Below are positions 21,885 to 32,063 of a stretch of 64,000 bases of DNA, piece by piece. Where the stretch lies: positions 23,008,617 to 23,072,616 of the forward strand of contig OZ025207.1 in assembly GCA_964019055.1 (NCBI GenBank), in the 5' to 3' direction. How positions within the stretch are numbered: position 1 is the first letter of the stretch; every line of letters begins with the position of its first letter. The notes under the pieces are model-generated. The model saw only the letters and a list, made by a program, of their open reading frames with translations, was not told the origin of the DNA and made no database searches. This DNA is from Anthopleura xanthogrammica. Taxonomy: Eukaryota; Cnidaria; Anthozoa; Actiniaria; Actiniidae. A program made the position numbers and the translations under genes.

Positions 21885-23748
21885 TTTATTTATTTATTTA
21901 TTTACATAGCTCCTACCTTAAAAATATATAAAATCTAAATAACAAAATATGAATCAAAAATATAAATAAAGACAATAATACAAGGAACGTATATAATAAT
22001 TATAAGACAAAAAAGGTGAGGGACAGCCCAACAGAGCGAGGCTCCAAATAAAGTGCACCCGTAAAAAAAAAAAAAAAAGAAGAAGAAATGAAAACATAAT
22101 GATAATTTGTAGTTAATAAATATAATATATCTTATCTATAAGTATATATATAATACGTGGTCATATAAAAGTTAGTAGCAACAGCGATTAAAAGAAAGAA
22201 GGTTACACGTTGAACAACACTTAAGGTGACTGACTACTTTTGAACGTTCAATTTGAGGCCACGATGTGCGCGCGCACAAAAATCGTTCAAAACCGCATAA
22301 CAATCTTCAGGAACCATACACGTTTTGAACTTCAACAGGTCAAAAACCCCGAATTTTGCACGGGACTCTATATTTTTCTTTCAATTTCCTAAAAGAACAG
22401 GTAAAAATCAATCTTTTGAGAAAGTTTGAGAAAAACGTAATTATTAGAAGTTATAAAAAAAGCGTTTTATGTGATTTTGTTGTTGTCGTTTGAGTACGAT
22501 TTTCAGTTGATTGAGCTAACAAGAAGCTGAATTTTTAGCTTATTCTTAAAACTTTCTTTAAATATTTTTAGTTAGTCTTCAAAAATAATGTTTAAAGTAG
22601 ATGTTCTGAGAAAATTTCTTCCAGAACTTCTTTAATTTTTGAGTTATGAATTTTTGTGTGCAAAGCTCGATTTCCGCCATTTTTCTTTCGAAAACTTGTC
22701 AAGATGGTCATATTCAAAATTCATTATCTCGAAAACGAGCTCGGGACAACCCATTATTCTTTTCATTTTTGGAATCAGCGTTAAATTCTGTGTAAAATAT
22801 CTTTCTAAGAACATTTTGTAATTATTCCTTGCTAAAGTAGTCAGTCACCTTAAGACAGATCGATTTCCAAGTGTTAAGGTTATCAGGATTATACGCATTA
22901 GATAGTTATAGTTATAGTTAGATAGTTAGCATTGTTATAATACTTAAGAAGATAATATTTAAACTAATTAATAGAAGGAGAAGAGCGTACCGAGCACGGT
23001 AGATTATTCCAAAGTTTAGGCAAGCGGTTAAAATAACTGGATTGGAAGAGTTTTGTAAGGCATCTAGGAATTAGCACATCATACATGGAACTGTGGCCAG
23101 TAATTCTATAATTAGATCGAGGCTTAACAAAGCGATCAATGGAAATATTAAAATGACCAACACGACATTTAAAATAGAATAACAAGTCCTTAAACTCGTG
23201 CCAATACCAAAGTGGAAGTAAATTTAAATTAATGAGACAATCACAATAAGGAATGCTGTTAAGATAATTCATATATAAAATAAATTTGGTAGCCCTACGT
23301 TGGAGACCCTCTACCCTACTTAAGTTACCTATTACCTGAGGGGCCCAGACCTCACTTGCATAACCTACGTGTGGGTGGACAAAAGAAAGATAAAGAGGTT
23401 TCTTTGTCTTTTCATCAAATGACTTCAGACTATGCCTACGCAAAAATCCTAACATCCTATACCCCTAATGCATAATGCATGGTCTATATGATTGTTCCAG
23501 TTAAGATTATCCGATACAATGACCCCAAGGTCTTTTAAAGATGATACATGGTTAAGAGTATTAGAGTCTAAGATATAATTGTACTTGATTGGTTCATTTT
23601 TACGGGAAACAGTCAAGATCTCACACTTTGAGCTGTTGAAGCGTAACTGCCACGCCTGGCTCCAGCACGAGAGGCTATGGAGGTCATCTTGAAGAGCATC
23701 ACAATCTGAAGCCTCTTTTATAACTCTAGAACACTTTGAGTCGTATAT
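21885..23748 (-). mobile_element. 5'-truncated LINE on the - strand
   Basis: Inserted in GGAAAATT|AACACGTAAT of the spacer, whose uninterrupted form is seen in other copies. The 3' end is at the left with an (ATAA)n-type tail. From right to left it encodes the later part of a LINE reverse transcriptase, including DLGVIVSDNLNWNNHID and a downstream frame with YLSFVHPHVGYASEVWAPQ and PKLWNNLPCSVRSS. The frame shifts near 23449-23455. The catalytic YADD region is not present. Its right-hand 135 bp recur at 38826-38951 with the same junction. Confidence 0.82.
22221..22853. mobile_element. TTAA-flanked MITE, copy 2 (nested in LINE)
   Basis: Ends are TTAAGGTGACTGACTACTTT and AAAGTAGTCAGTCACCTTAA, a perfect 20-bp inverted pair including TTAA. 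It lies in the 3' untranslated part of the LINE, so it inserted after the LINE and independently of the copies at 1689 and 41850. Confidence 0.88.
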
Positions 23749-23838
23749 TAACACGTAATTTACAGTTTGGTCAGAAAAACAGGTTCGAATTCGATCGCCT
23801 TGCTTTGAATCAAAGAGGACTTTTTTTAATAGTTTCAA
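22964..23838 (-). pseudogene. LINE RT remnant (C-terminal half)
   Basis: Two overlapping frames on the - strand (23838-23449 and 23455-22964) together give the connection/thumb part of a CR1/Jockey-type RT. The first ~25 residues of the right-hand frame are spacer sequence, not LINE. A frameshift joins the two. It is not a host gene. Confidence 0.75.
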
Positions 23839-24102
23839 TAATATTCTTTAATAATACATTGCTTGAAAATTAAAAAAAAAAAAAGGAAAACACCTTGTCT
23901 AGTTACTAATTTTAAATGATTTCACACAACGCGACGGTAAATTAATCCAGGGAACTTTCATTAACGTGGAAGATCCCCGAAAACGTAATATAGACGATAT
24001 GAACAGTTATTAACACGTAATAACAAATAAACCTCAGTTTGAAAAGCAAACAAAAAAACCTCCACCAGAGAGAACTTGATTAATGTTCAGTTTCTTCATT
24101 AA

Positions 24103-24262
24103 AATAACGATTTCAAAGACTGACATTCGCAGTCGGAAGGTTTTCCCTATGTAATTTTGTTTTGTTGAAGGCCAAATATATTTTAGCTCAATTCAGGAGT
24201 CAGTTCGTCAGTAGAACATTGAAGGTGGAAGAGACAGGATCGTTCTCAGTTCAGCTCAAACC
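24103..24262 (+). promoter_or_regulatory. Conserved promoter/5' UTR block, copy 7
   Basis: As at 3045, but with ~9 bases (AATTATGTT) missing upstream of the TATA-like box. The same deletion is in the block before 54810. Confidence 0.55.
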
Positions 24263-25252
24263 ATGACCGGTTCAGACAACATAACACAAAGCAGTTTGTC
24301 ATGCATCAGTGAACCTGATTCAGATCTTGTACGAACTGTAAAGATAATGGCCATCTTGTTAGTGGGTGGATTTGCAGTGTTTGGCAATATTTTGATCGTC
24401 TTCCTCGCTGCCAGATTCACCTTGAAAAGGAACATCCATCATTTGATCATCAACATGGTCGTTTCAGATATTCTCGTTGCAATCATATTTTCGTATCACC
24501 ACATTCGTGGTCTATTTGTTCTTCCATATCTCTGGAGTCTTTTGGATAATGAAATTTTTTCCAACATCTTATGTAAGGCTTACCACTTCTTCTTCTATAC
24601 TTCCATGTTTGTGACTTTGACTACTCTTTTGATAATAAGTGTGGAACGGTTTACATCAACCAAGTTAACTGTACACAGAGTTCGTCCATACACGTTGAAG
24701 AAACGTCTGACACTAGTCTCTTGCTCTTGGCTGCTTCCTATGGGACTCTCGGCCCACGATGTTTGGTATCGCAGAATCGTCAAGTTGGGCAATATTAATG
24801 TATGCCATGCACACTTTTCGAGGACTTTTTTCCTTCTGTACTCTTTTGAACGAGTTTGTGTTCTTGTTATTATGTGTTTAGTTGTGATATTTAATATCAT
24901 TATTTCATTCAGACTTTGGAAATCACGTCGAACTTTCCCGCAAGGCAATTTTTCTGACGAACAGAATAGAACTAGAGAAAAACGAACAGCTAAGGCAGTG
25001 AAAATGGTGTTGTGTTCGCTTCTACTTTACACCTGTTGTTATCTTCCAGCTTTTCTCTACGAGTTCTTTAACGCTTTCCACATGGCCGAAGTGTTTTTAG
25101 TATTTCATCCATATTACAGGTGCACTATTGATGTGAGAACGTTATATTTTGTGCTTGACCTTCTTTCACTAGTCAACTCTTGCTTCAGTCCTTGTATTTA
25201 TATTGTTTTTCTAACTGAATTCAGACAAGCAGCTAAAAGACTATTGTACTAG
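24263..25252 (+). CDS. GPCR copy 7, intact
   Basis: 329 residues with the full class A layout. The N-terminus MTGSDNIT keeps only the second glycosylation sequon. It belongs to a distinct subtype with the copy at 54810: SYHHIRGLFVLPYLWSLLDNEIFSNI at ECL1, KAYHFFFYTSMF atop TM3, VERFTS after TM3, HDVWYRRIVKLGNINVCHAHFS in ECL2, and HPYYRCTIDVRT in ECL3, where Arg replaces the Trp of other copies. Unique here are MVVSD in TM2, SEPDSD in the N-tail and FNIIISF in TM5. The first AATAAA is mutated (AATAAC). Confidence 0.93.
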   Translation: MTGSDNITQSSLSCISEPDSDLVRTVKIMAILLVGGFAVFGNILIVFLAARFTLKRNIHHLIINMVVSDILVAIIFSYHHIRGLFVLPYLWSLLDNEIFSNILCKAYHFFFYTSMFVTLTTLLIISVERFTSTKLTVHRVRPYTLKKRLTLVSCSWLLPMGLSAHDVWYRRIVKLGNINVCHAHFSRTFFLLYSFERVCVLVIMCLVVIFNIIISFRLWKSRRTFPQGNFSDEQNRTREKRTAKAVKMVLCSLLLYTCCYLPAFLYEFFNAFHMAEVFLVFHPYYRCTIDVRTLYFVLDLLSLVNSCFSPCIYIVFLTEFRQAAKRLLY

Positions 25253-25819
25253 TAATGAATAGCACTGAACTAAGTAGTCTATTATTATGGAAAACAATTC
25301 TTGAACTATATTATTTCCATGTGCAAACAATGTAAAGTAAAATAACTACGTATCACTAATGATAAATAGAAATATACTAAAAAATATTTGTGGAACTATT
25401 TTGATATTCTTTCATCAGTATCTAAATAAATCAATCATATGACATTCCCTTACTCATTCCTCGCTATTTTTGTCAAAAAGCTAAGAACTTGACACAAAAG
25501 AAATATAAGTGGATGAAAAAAATAAATTTCCCAAAACTATTTGAAAAAAATGTCATTTCTCATGAACCACATACATTTAGTGTGATATACTGACACAAAA
25601 ACCGAGTTGGGCTCCCTGTGGTTATACGTCACGATAATAGATGATACATTATCACTTTCTCTATAATTGCTTAGTATATTATTTCCCTTTGTTTAGTCAG
25701 ACAATAGACCTCCTACCCAACCTGTAATATCTAGGACAGTTGGTTATCAAATATTTTCTAATATCCTTGCGTTAGGCCCATTCTTAGCTGATGGACTTTT
25801 GATGTCGTAGTCTCCTTTC

Positions 25820-25960
25820 CTTGTTTCCATAGCCCAAACTACCTTTGTCGAGAGAGGAGCCGACTGGAATCTACCCCTAAACCTTATCCTAAACCTAACC
25901 AACCCTAGAATCGATTCCAGTCCTTTCTCGATGAAGGGCAGTTTGGGCTACGGAAACAAG
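25820..25960. repeat. Hairpin with telomere-like loop (2 of 5)
   Basis: Same structure as at 1041, with loop CCCTAAACCTTATCCTAAAC and a 5-bp insertion (AGCCG) in the left arm shared with the copy at 56786. Confidence 0.85.
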
Positions 25961-26056
25961 TGGTTTTGAGACCGACACTAAGAACGTCTTCAAATAATTA
26001 AGGAGACTATTGATGTCGCGACAGGTTTTTAGATGGCAGTCGTGGTAGGCTACTTT

Positions 26057-26528
26057 AGCTAAAAGTAATAAGAAAACTGTCCTAAGCAAAATTAAAGTAA
26101 TTACAAAAACTCCCGATCAAAAAGTAATAAGAAAACTATCCCGAGCAAAAAAGAATAAGAAAACTATCCCGAGCAAATAGTAAGTAGAAAAATTTCTCGA
26201 GCAAAAAGTAATAAGAAAACTGTCCCGAGCAAAAAGTAATTAGAAAAATTTCTCGAGCAAAAAGTAATAAGAAAACTGTCGCGAGCAAAAAGTAATTAGA
26301 AAAATTTTTTCGAGCAAAAAGTAATTAGAAAACTGTCCCGAGCAAAAAGTAATTAGAAAAATTTCTTGAGCAAAAAGTAGTGAGAAAACTGTCCCTAGAA
26401 AAAGTAATTAGAAAAATTTCTCGAGCAAAAACTAATTTGAAAAATTTCTCGAGCAAAAAGTAGTTACAAGACTGTCCCTATAAAAAGTAATTAGAAACAT
26501 TTCTCGAGCAAAACGTAGTTAGAAGACT
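26057..26528. repeat. 28-bp minisatellite (~16 units)
   Basis: Units end alternately in CTGTCCCG and ATTTCTCG. The array ends exactly where truncated GPCR copy 8 begins. Confidence 0.9.
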
Positions 26529-27367
26529 CGATCACCGTGAAAAGGAACATCCATCATTTGATCATCAACATGGCCGTTTCAGATATTCTCGTTGCTATCA
26601 TTATTTCGTATCACAACATTCGTGGTCTACTTGCTCTTCCATATCTCTGGGAACTTTTGGATATTGAAGTTTTTGCCAAAATCTTATGTAAGTCTTACCG
26701 CTTCTTCGTCAATACTTCCACGCTTGTGACTTTGACTACTCTTTTGATAATAAGTGTGGAACGGTTTAGATCAACCAAGTTAACTGTACACAGAGTTCGT
26801 CCATACACGTTGAAGAAACGTCTGACACTAGTCTCTTGCTCTTGGCTGCTTGCTATGGGACTCTCGGTCTACAGTGTTTGGTATCACAGAATCGTCAAGT
26901 TGGGCATAACTAATGTATGCTATGCAAACTTTTCGACGACTTTTTTCCTTCTGTACTCTTTTGAACGAGTTTGTGTTCTTGTTATGATGTGTTTAGTTGT
27001 GATATTTAATATCATGACTTCATTCAGACTTTGGAAATCACGTCGAACTTTTCCGCAAGGCAATTTTTCTGACGAACAGAATAGAACTAGAGAGAAACGA
27101 ACAGCTAAGGCAGTGAAAATGGTGTTGTGTTCGCTTCTACTTTACACCTGTTGTTATCTTCCATCTTTTCTCTACCATTTCTTTAACGCTTTTGACATGG
27201 TCGAAGTGTTTTCAGTATTTCAGCCATATTTCTGGTGTACTATTGATGTATTTACGTTACGTTTTGTGCTTGAATTTCTTTTACTAGTCAACTCTTGCTT
27301 CAGTCCTTGTATTTATATTGTTTTTCTAACTGAATTCAGACAAGCAGCTAAAAGACTATTGTACTAG
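26529..27367 (+). pseudogene. GPCR copy 8, N-terminus and TM1 deleted
   Basis: The receptor frame begins at CGATCACCGTGAAAAGG (ICL1) and is open to TAG at 27365-27367. There is no N-tail, TM1, promoter block or in-frame ATG ahead of TM2; an in-frame TAG lies at 26516-26518. The six retained helices are undamaged, and the sequence through TM3 matches the copy at 51010 almost exactly, including GATCAC at the junction, which is an insertion unique to those two. TM4 reads WLLAMGL with Ala for the usual Pro. The first in-frame ATG is in TM2, so a functional receptor is unlikely. Confidence 0.9.
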
Positions 27368-27487
27368 TAATGAATAGCACTGAACTTAGTAGTCTATTAT
27401 TATGGAAAACAATTCTTGTACTATATCATTTCCATGTGCAAACAATGTAAAGTAAAATAAACTACGTATTACTAATGATAAATAGAA
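27368..27487. repeat. Start of spacer 8 (common 3' flank)
   Basis: The normal 3' flank with AATAAA ~90 nt after the stop, interrupted at AATAGAA by the 27488-28995 insertion. Confidence 0.8.
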
Positions 27488-27699
27488 TTATTATATGGCT
27501 ACGATAGTACGCGCGCTCTGATTGGCTGATTTCCGGTCTGAGATTTTCCCATCTCAGACCGTTACCATGACAATTGGTCCGGATCGTATATCAAATTTGC
27601 GAGTTTGTTTAAAATTTTCACGTCGCGAAATTTGACATTTTTTCTCGTTAAAGAAGAAATTTATAAGCAAAATAAAACAAAAAGCGAACAAAGAAATTA

Positions 27700-27777
27700 T
27701 GAGCTACGAAGAGGACCATTCTCCGAGTAAATTTTACTACCCTGACGAGCTCGAAGTGGACATGAAAATCTTGTTTT
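27700..27777 (+). other. Possible first exon or small ORF of the Crypton-like remnant
   Basis: ATG AGC TAC opens a 25-codon frame (MSYEEDHSPSKFYYPDELEV...) that closes with TGA at 27775-27777. The acidic text looks coding rather than random, but no clear splice donor was found. Function is unknown. Confidence 0.25.
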
Positions 27778-28371
27778 GACTTCGCGTGAGGTTCGCTGGT
27801 CGTCAAATATATTTTTTTCAAAGAACCAAGTCTTTTTACTAAGTCTTAGCCTTTTTTCTTGAAATGGGATCAAAAACAAAAAATCAAAGCTTCAAATATC
27901 GGTTTTTTGGTTCACAATTAAAAGATGAAAAAGAAGAAAAAGATGATAAAAATCTAGAATGCAGTAAAAACGACAAACTATCCAAGTTTTTCTGACAATG
28001 TTTTCCGAACCAACGTCCTTGGCTTGTCTGAGAGTTTCTCCAGCTAGTTTACACATTTCTTGTCGATTTTTTTACGAAATATTAGTTAAAATTAATGAAT
28101 TTACCTTCTATGAAGTGTTTTCTACAGAACTGAAATATCATTCTTGCAGTATAATCAGGTTTTTCTGGTCTACAGGCCACTTTTTCTCTCACTGAAGTTT
28201 CAGTCACGAAACTTCATCGTAAGATTAAGAATCTTCCCTCGCTTTCCCTCGCTAAATCTTCTTTAGCAAGTCTCTAAAGTCGAAAAATTGTTTTTGTTCA
28301 CTTTAAGACAGACATGACTTCGATTAAACGTATTTTTCGCATTGCCAAAATAAGAAAAAAATACTTCTTGA

Positions 28372-28575
28372 TCCATCTTTGACTACATTATTGAAAACCA
28401 ACAATATGAAAACACAGCTCCTAACAGTCAAGAACAGATTGAAAACTTCTTTACAAACCAGAAAGCTAAAAATACGATTAGAAAAACCAAGTCGGACATG
28501 AACATACTCCATAAATATTTAAACAGCCTTGGAAAAAACACAGAGATTGAAAGCTTACCAGCTAACGACCTATAG
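28372..28575 (+). pseudogene. Fragment of a Crypton/DUF3504-type protein
   Basis: The frame from 28372 to TAG at 28573-28575 reads SQEQIENFFTNQKAKNTIRK, then TKSDMNILHKYLNSLGKNTE and IESLPANDL. This pattern (an F-x-x-Q-K-x-K-N-T start, K-T-K-x-D, then I-E-x-(I/L)-P-A) is what I recall for the SAM-like N-terminal part of Crypton-derived proteins such as ZMYM2/QRICH1 relatives. The recombinase domain that should follow is absent. It is a relic. Confidence 0.5.
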
Positions 28576-28995
28576 ACCATCTGTTAAACAAGTTCTTGTT
28601 TATTTTGTTCCACTTCGATGAATGAGCTTAGTTCTATTACGATTGTTTTATGAAAAAACAACTTAAAAACATTTAAAATCAGTGCTTGAACTTCTGTGAC
28701 ATCGGTCTGAAGGGTCTTTAAAGTTCTTTGTGTAAAAAAATAGCAGTTTCCTGATGTAATAAACGCAAGATTTGGCAGTTTGACTCTATGTGTTTTGCTA
28801 GTTGGAAACGATCGATACCTGGCCAATCGATATTCGCGCGATACCGGAAGTTCGCGTGTTTTTTATCGACGCAGCTAAAAAAAACCCAGCCATATAATAA
28901 ACGATTTATTAACCTCGCTAGGCTCGGTCCGTACTGTCAAGACCTCGGTCTGATATTTTCCCGTACAGACCTCGCGCTCGGTTAATAATCCTTTA

Positions 28996-29837
28996 ATATA
29001 ATAAAAAATATTTGTGCAACTTTTTTGATATTCTTTCATCAGTATCTAAATGAATCAATCATATGACATTCCCTTACTCATTCCTCGCTATTTTTATCAA
29101 AAAGCTAAGAACATGACACAAAAGAAAGACAAGTGGATGAAAAAAATAAATTTCCCAAAACTATTTGAAAAAAATGTCATTTCTCATGAACCACATACAT
29201 TTACTGTGATATACTGACACAAAAACCGAGTTGGGCTCCCTGTGGTTACACGTCCCGATAATAGATGATACATTATCACTTTCTCAATAATTGCTTAGTA
29301 TATTATTCCCCTTTGTTTAGTCAGACAATAGACCTCCTACCCAACATGTAATATCTAGGACAGCTGGTTATCATAATATATTTTAATATTCTTGCGTTAG
29401 ACCCATTCTTAGCTAACATGGACTTTTGATGTCGCAAAAAGTTATTAGGTGGCAGACTACTTTAGCAAAAAGTAATTAGAAAACTTTCTAAGAAAGCTCA
29501 TTTTACACAAAATATAACGCTGAGTCTTAACAAAGAAAGAAAAATGGGATGTGCATAGCTCGTTTTCGAGATGATGAAATTTGAATATTACCATCTTGAC
29601 AAGTTTTCGGGACAAAATTGGTGCTAACCAAGCTTCGCACAAAATAATCCATAACTAGAAAAGTTAAAATATCTATGAAAGTAATTTACTCAAGACATCT
29701 GACTTACAACTTTATATTAGAGAATTAAGTTAAATAATTTGAAGGAGTTATTGAGAATAATACAAAATTTTATTAGAATTTTGTTCCTTGAATGAACAGA
29801 AAATCGTTCTCAAACGATAACACACACATAACACGTT
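28996..29837. repeat. Spacer 8, middle part (type II)
   Basis: The common flank resumes, then the type II text with one minisatellite-like unit (~29464-29493). It stops at AACGATAACACACACA, the same point at which the heptamer-tailed fragment is inserted in spacers 4, 5, 6 and 12. Confidence 0.8.
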
Positions 29838-31054
29838 CCAAACTAAAATGGGTTTTTCCAAACTAGAAAAATCCGCTTCAAATCAAGTAAACACTCGGAA
29901 AAACGTCTATTTATTCGAGCAGAATCGATGCACTACAACACAAGGCCTTTTTTTTGTAAGGCACCCTGTAAATTCAACGAATTTATTTAAAAAATGCAAG
30001 CGAGCAAAAAAGCAAAACTATGCTGAATGGAATTTTTCATGAAATTTGTAATTGCAATGCAAGCAGTCTTTGAGGAAGGGGTTAAAATCACTGCCAAAAA
30101 TCATTGTACCCAACGATAACCAAAAATTCGTCCAAGGTAAAGTCTGGTTTATTACGGAAGGAGGTTTTCTTTCCCTACATATTGGTAGCATTCAACGACT
30201 TTAAAAGAAAGAAGGTCCGAATTTCAGAACCCCTAAAAAGTTCCTTGGAGACCGACTAGGCACTGAGCCATCGGAAAAGGGTTCCGAATTTCGGAACCCA
30301 AAACAACTTCTTTGGAGATCGATTGTTCTCACTGAGCCATCAGGAAAGGGTTCCGATAGGAGACTTCAGTCCTAGGAGATCGACTATCCTCTGAGACATC
30401 ACAGGCAAAAGGGTACATTTTAGTTTACATTGTGTATTTCAAGAAATCTTCATCTTGCTTCATTGCTGGGCTGCGTTCAGCTTCTCGGCTACTATTAGAG
30501 CCACGGAGCTCAGGGAAATCAGTATAGGCCTAGGAATTCAAAACTGACCAGCGTTCAGCGGGCTGGTGAACCAACAGAAGTCAGAAGTCATCGTTTAAAT
30601 ATTTTCCCACTACATCCAGATTCTAAAGGAAAAGATAAAATATGACAAAGTTTAAGTTTGCGGTTCTCTACAAATGATCCTCATTCGAATAAGTACTGTA
30701 TATAGTTACCAACAAGTCGATGTATATCTGATACAGATGCAGAGGAAAACGCGCTCATATTTCCTTGGATCAGTCTACAAAATTATCCTATTTAATCTTG
30801 GCTGAACAATATAACGATAATGCGTCTGTTTGTAGTCGCGGTTACACTGAGCCGTTTGACTTTAATTACCACGGTAAATTTGCCTAGTTCGATTTGCTGT
30901 AGAATACTAAATTACCTCGGTGAAATCGGTAACACACAGAAAACTTTACCGAGGTAAACTGTTTATCTGACTTTACATCTTTAGCTCAACTCAGCATACA
31001 CAGCATGCAGTTTCCGGGATTATCCTGACTTTACTTTAAGACACAGAAAAACCC
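29838..31054. other. Unassigned 1.2-kb segment
   Basis: Not array spacer and not inside the MULE ends. It includes three loosely repeated stretches around GGTTCCGAATTTCGGAACCC (~30205-30360). No convincing gene or element ends were found; the short + strand ORF at 29848 is weak. Confidence 0.4.
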
Positions 31055-31278
31055 GGCATGGTCTAAAACATGGACTGGACTGGACCCGAGAAAACATGGA
31101 CTGGACTCAGAAAACATGGACTCCGGTAGAAAACATGGACCCGGGGTCAAACACGAGTATTTACGTAATACGAGCATTTTATGAATACTTAATTTTAGTA
31201 ATCCATTAACACTAAGGAATCAGACCACCGCTTGCATTGCGTTACGACAAAAGTGTCAACTATGACAATGTACAGAAT
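31055..31278. repeat. MULE left terminal inverted repeat
   Basis: Contains four spaced copies of AAAACATGGAC within ~85 bp, likely transposase-binding subrepeats. After ~140 bp it has a ~30-bp stretch unlike the right end, then matches again through CAGACCACCGCTTGC and GACAATGTACAGAAT. Confidence 0.85.
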
Positions 31279-32063
31279 ACTTCTAGTACCAAACACTCAT
31301 ACGTGCAACGAAAAATAATTAAAACTCGTTCAAAAATATATATGCTGGACAAAATGATAGTATCGAACACGTTCTAGGATCATAACACCCGCAAGCTAGT
31401 CAAAAACTGTACAAAGAGTACACTATGTACGTACTATCACTGTAGATTATTATTCAAAGTGCAGGCGTCGATTGACATAAACAACACGGTCACGCACAGA
31501 CAGTTAAAAAGGAAACAAAGAAACAAGACTACTTTTTTTTGAGTTTTAATTGGAAATTTGAAACGTAATTATGAAGCCTTTAATTTGCATTCGACCAGTA
31601 TCACGCGTTACGTAAATTAGCTGTAATGCAATAGATATTTTACAGGGAAAAGAAACTCTGTACTTTACTTTACTGGGTTCTTTAAAATAACATTTATTTT
31701 TATCAATTTCCCCTTCCCCGTTTATATATATAATTTTACAAAATATTCTGGAAAAAAATCTGATTAAAATCGGCAACCTATCGACTCCAAAATTTATCGA
31801 CTCTTTATTTACGAAGGCTCAGCGATTCCAAAAGGCTTTCTTTTCAATTAATGTTAATTACTGCAATTTTACCTATTCTGCGAATCCACTGACATTCCAA
31901 GTCGGTAACCTTCATATTTTTGAAAGGCGGCAGTAAAAAAAAAAAAATTCACAACAAGCCGTTGGAATTTCTGGGTTCACAGAATCTGTAAAATGTAAAA
32001 TAACTAGTCACCCCACCTGTATCCGCACTGGTTAAAGACAACCCCCCACCATAAATAATAAAT

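Larger units (their letters stand above)
20593..24102. repeat. Spacer 6 (type II with LINE insertion)
   Basis: Type II spacer with the 3' flank partly deleted, a ~100-bp internal re-duplication of the AATATAATAAAAAATATTT...AATCATATGACAT stretch at ~21250-21335, the heptamer-tailed fragment at 21481-21657, and a LINE at 21885-23748 carrying a nested MITE. Confidence 0.8.
25253..26528. repeat. Spacer 7 (type I, runs straight into a truncated gene)
   Basis: Common 3' flank, then hairpin and minisatellite. Unlike other type I spacers there is no upstream region afterwards: the minisatellite abuts receptor sequence at ~26528. About 1.1 kb present in the equivalent spacer 11, including the promoter, is missing. 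Confidence 0.85.
27488..28995 (+). mobile_element. Crypton-like remnant plus fold-back segment
   Basis: A 1.5-kb insertion splitting the common 3' flank, which resumes at ATATAATAAAAAATATT. It starts TTATTATATGGCT, whose complement recurs near 28886-28900, and then ends in a palindromic segment (TTATTAACC...GGTTAATAA, ~28907-28988). A second small hairpin GGTCTGAGAT/ATCTCAGACC is at ~27533-27558. The coding relic at 28372-28575 points to a tyrosine-recombinase (Crypton) element, internally deleted. Confidence 0.55.

Noticed and set aside
24595..24948. 117-codon ORF antisense to GPCR copy 7 (also at 14210 and 55142)
   Set aside because: It is the reverse complement of the conserved TM3-ICL3 segment and follows receptor codon structure; it is not independent.
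26057..26528. CRISPR-like 28-bp repeats
   Set aside because: Units abut directly with no unique spacers, no Cas-like genes are present and the DNA is eukaryotic; it is a minisatellite.
26537..27367. Copy 8 as an intact gene starting at GTG
   Set aside because: The GTG is an internal Val codon of ICL1. There is no promoter block, N-tail or TM1, and an in-frame TAG lies just upstream.
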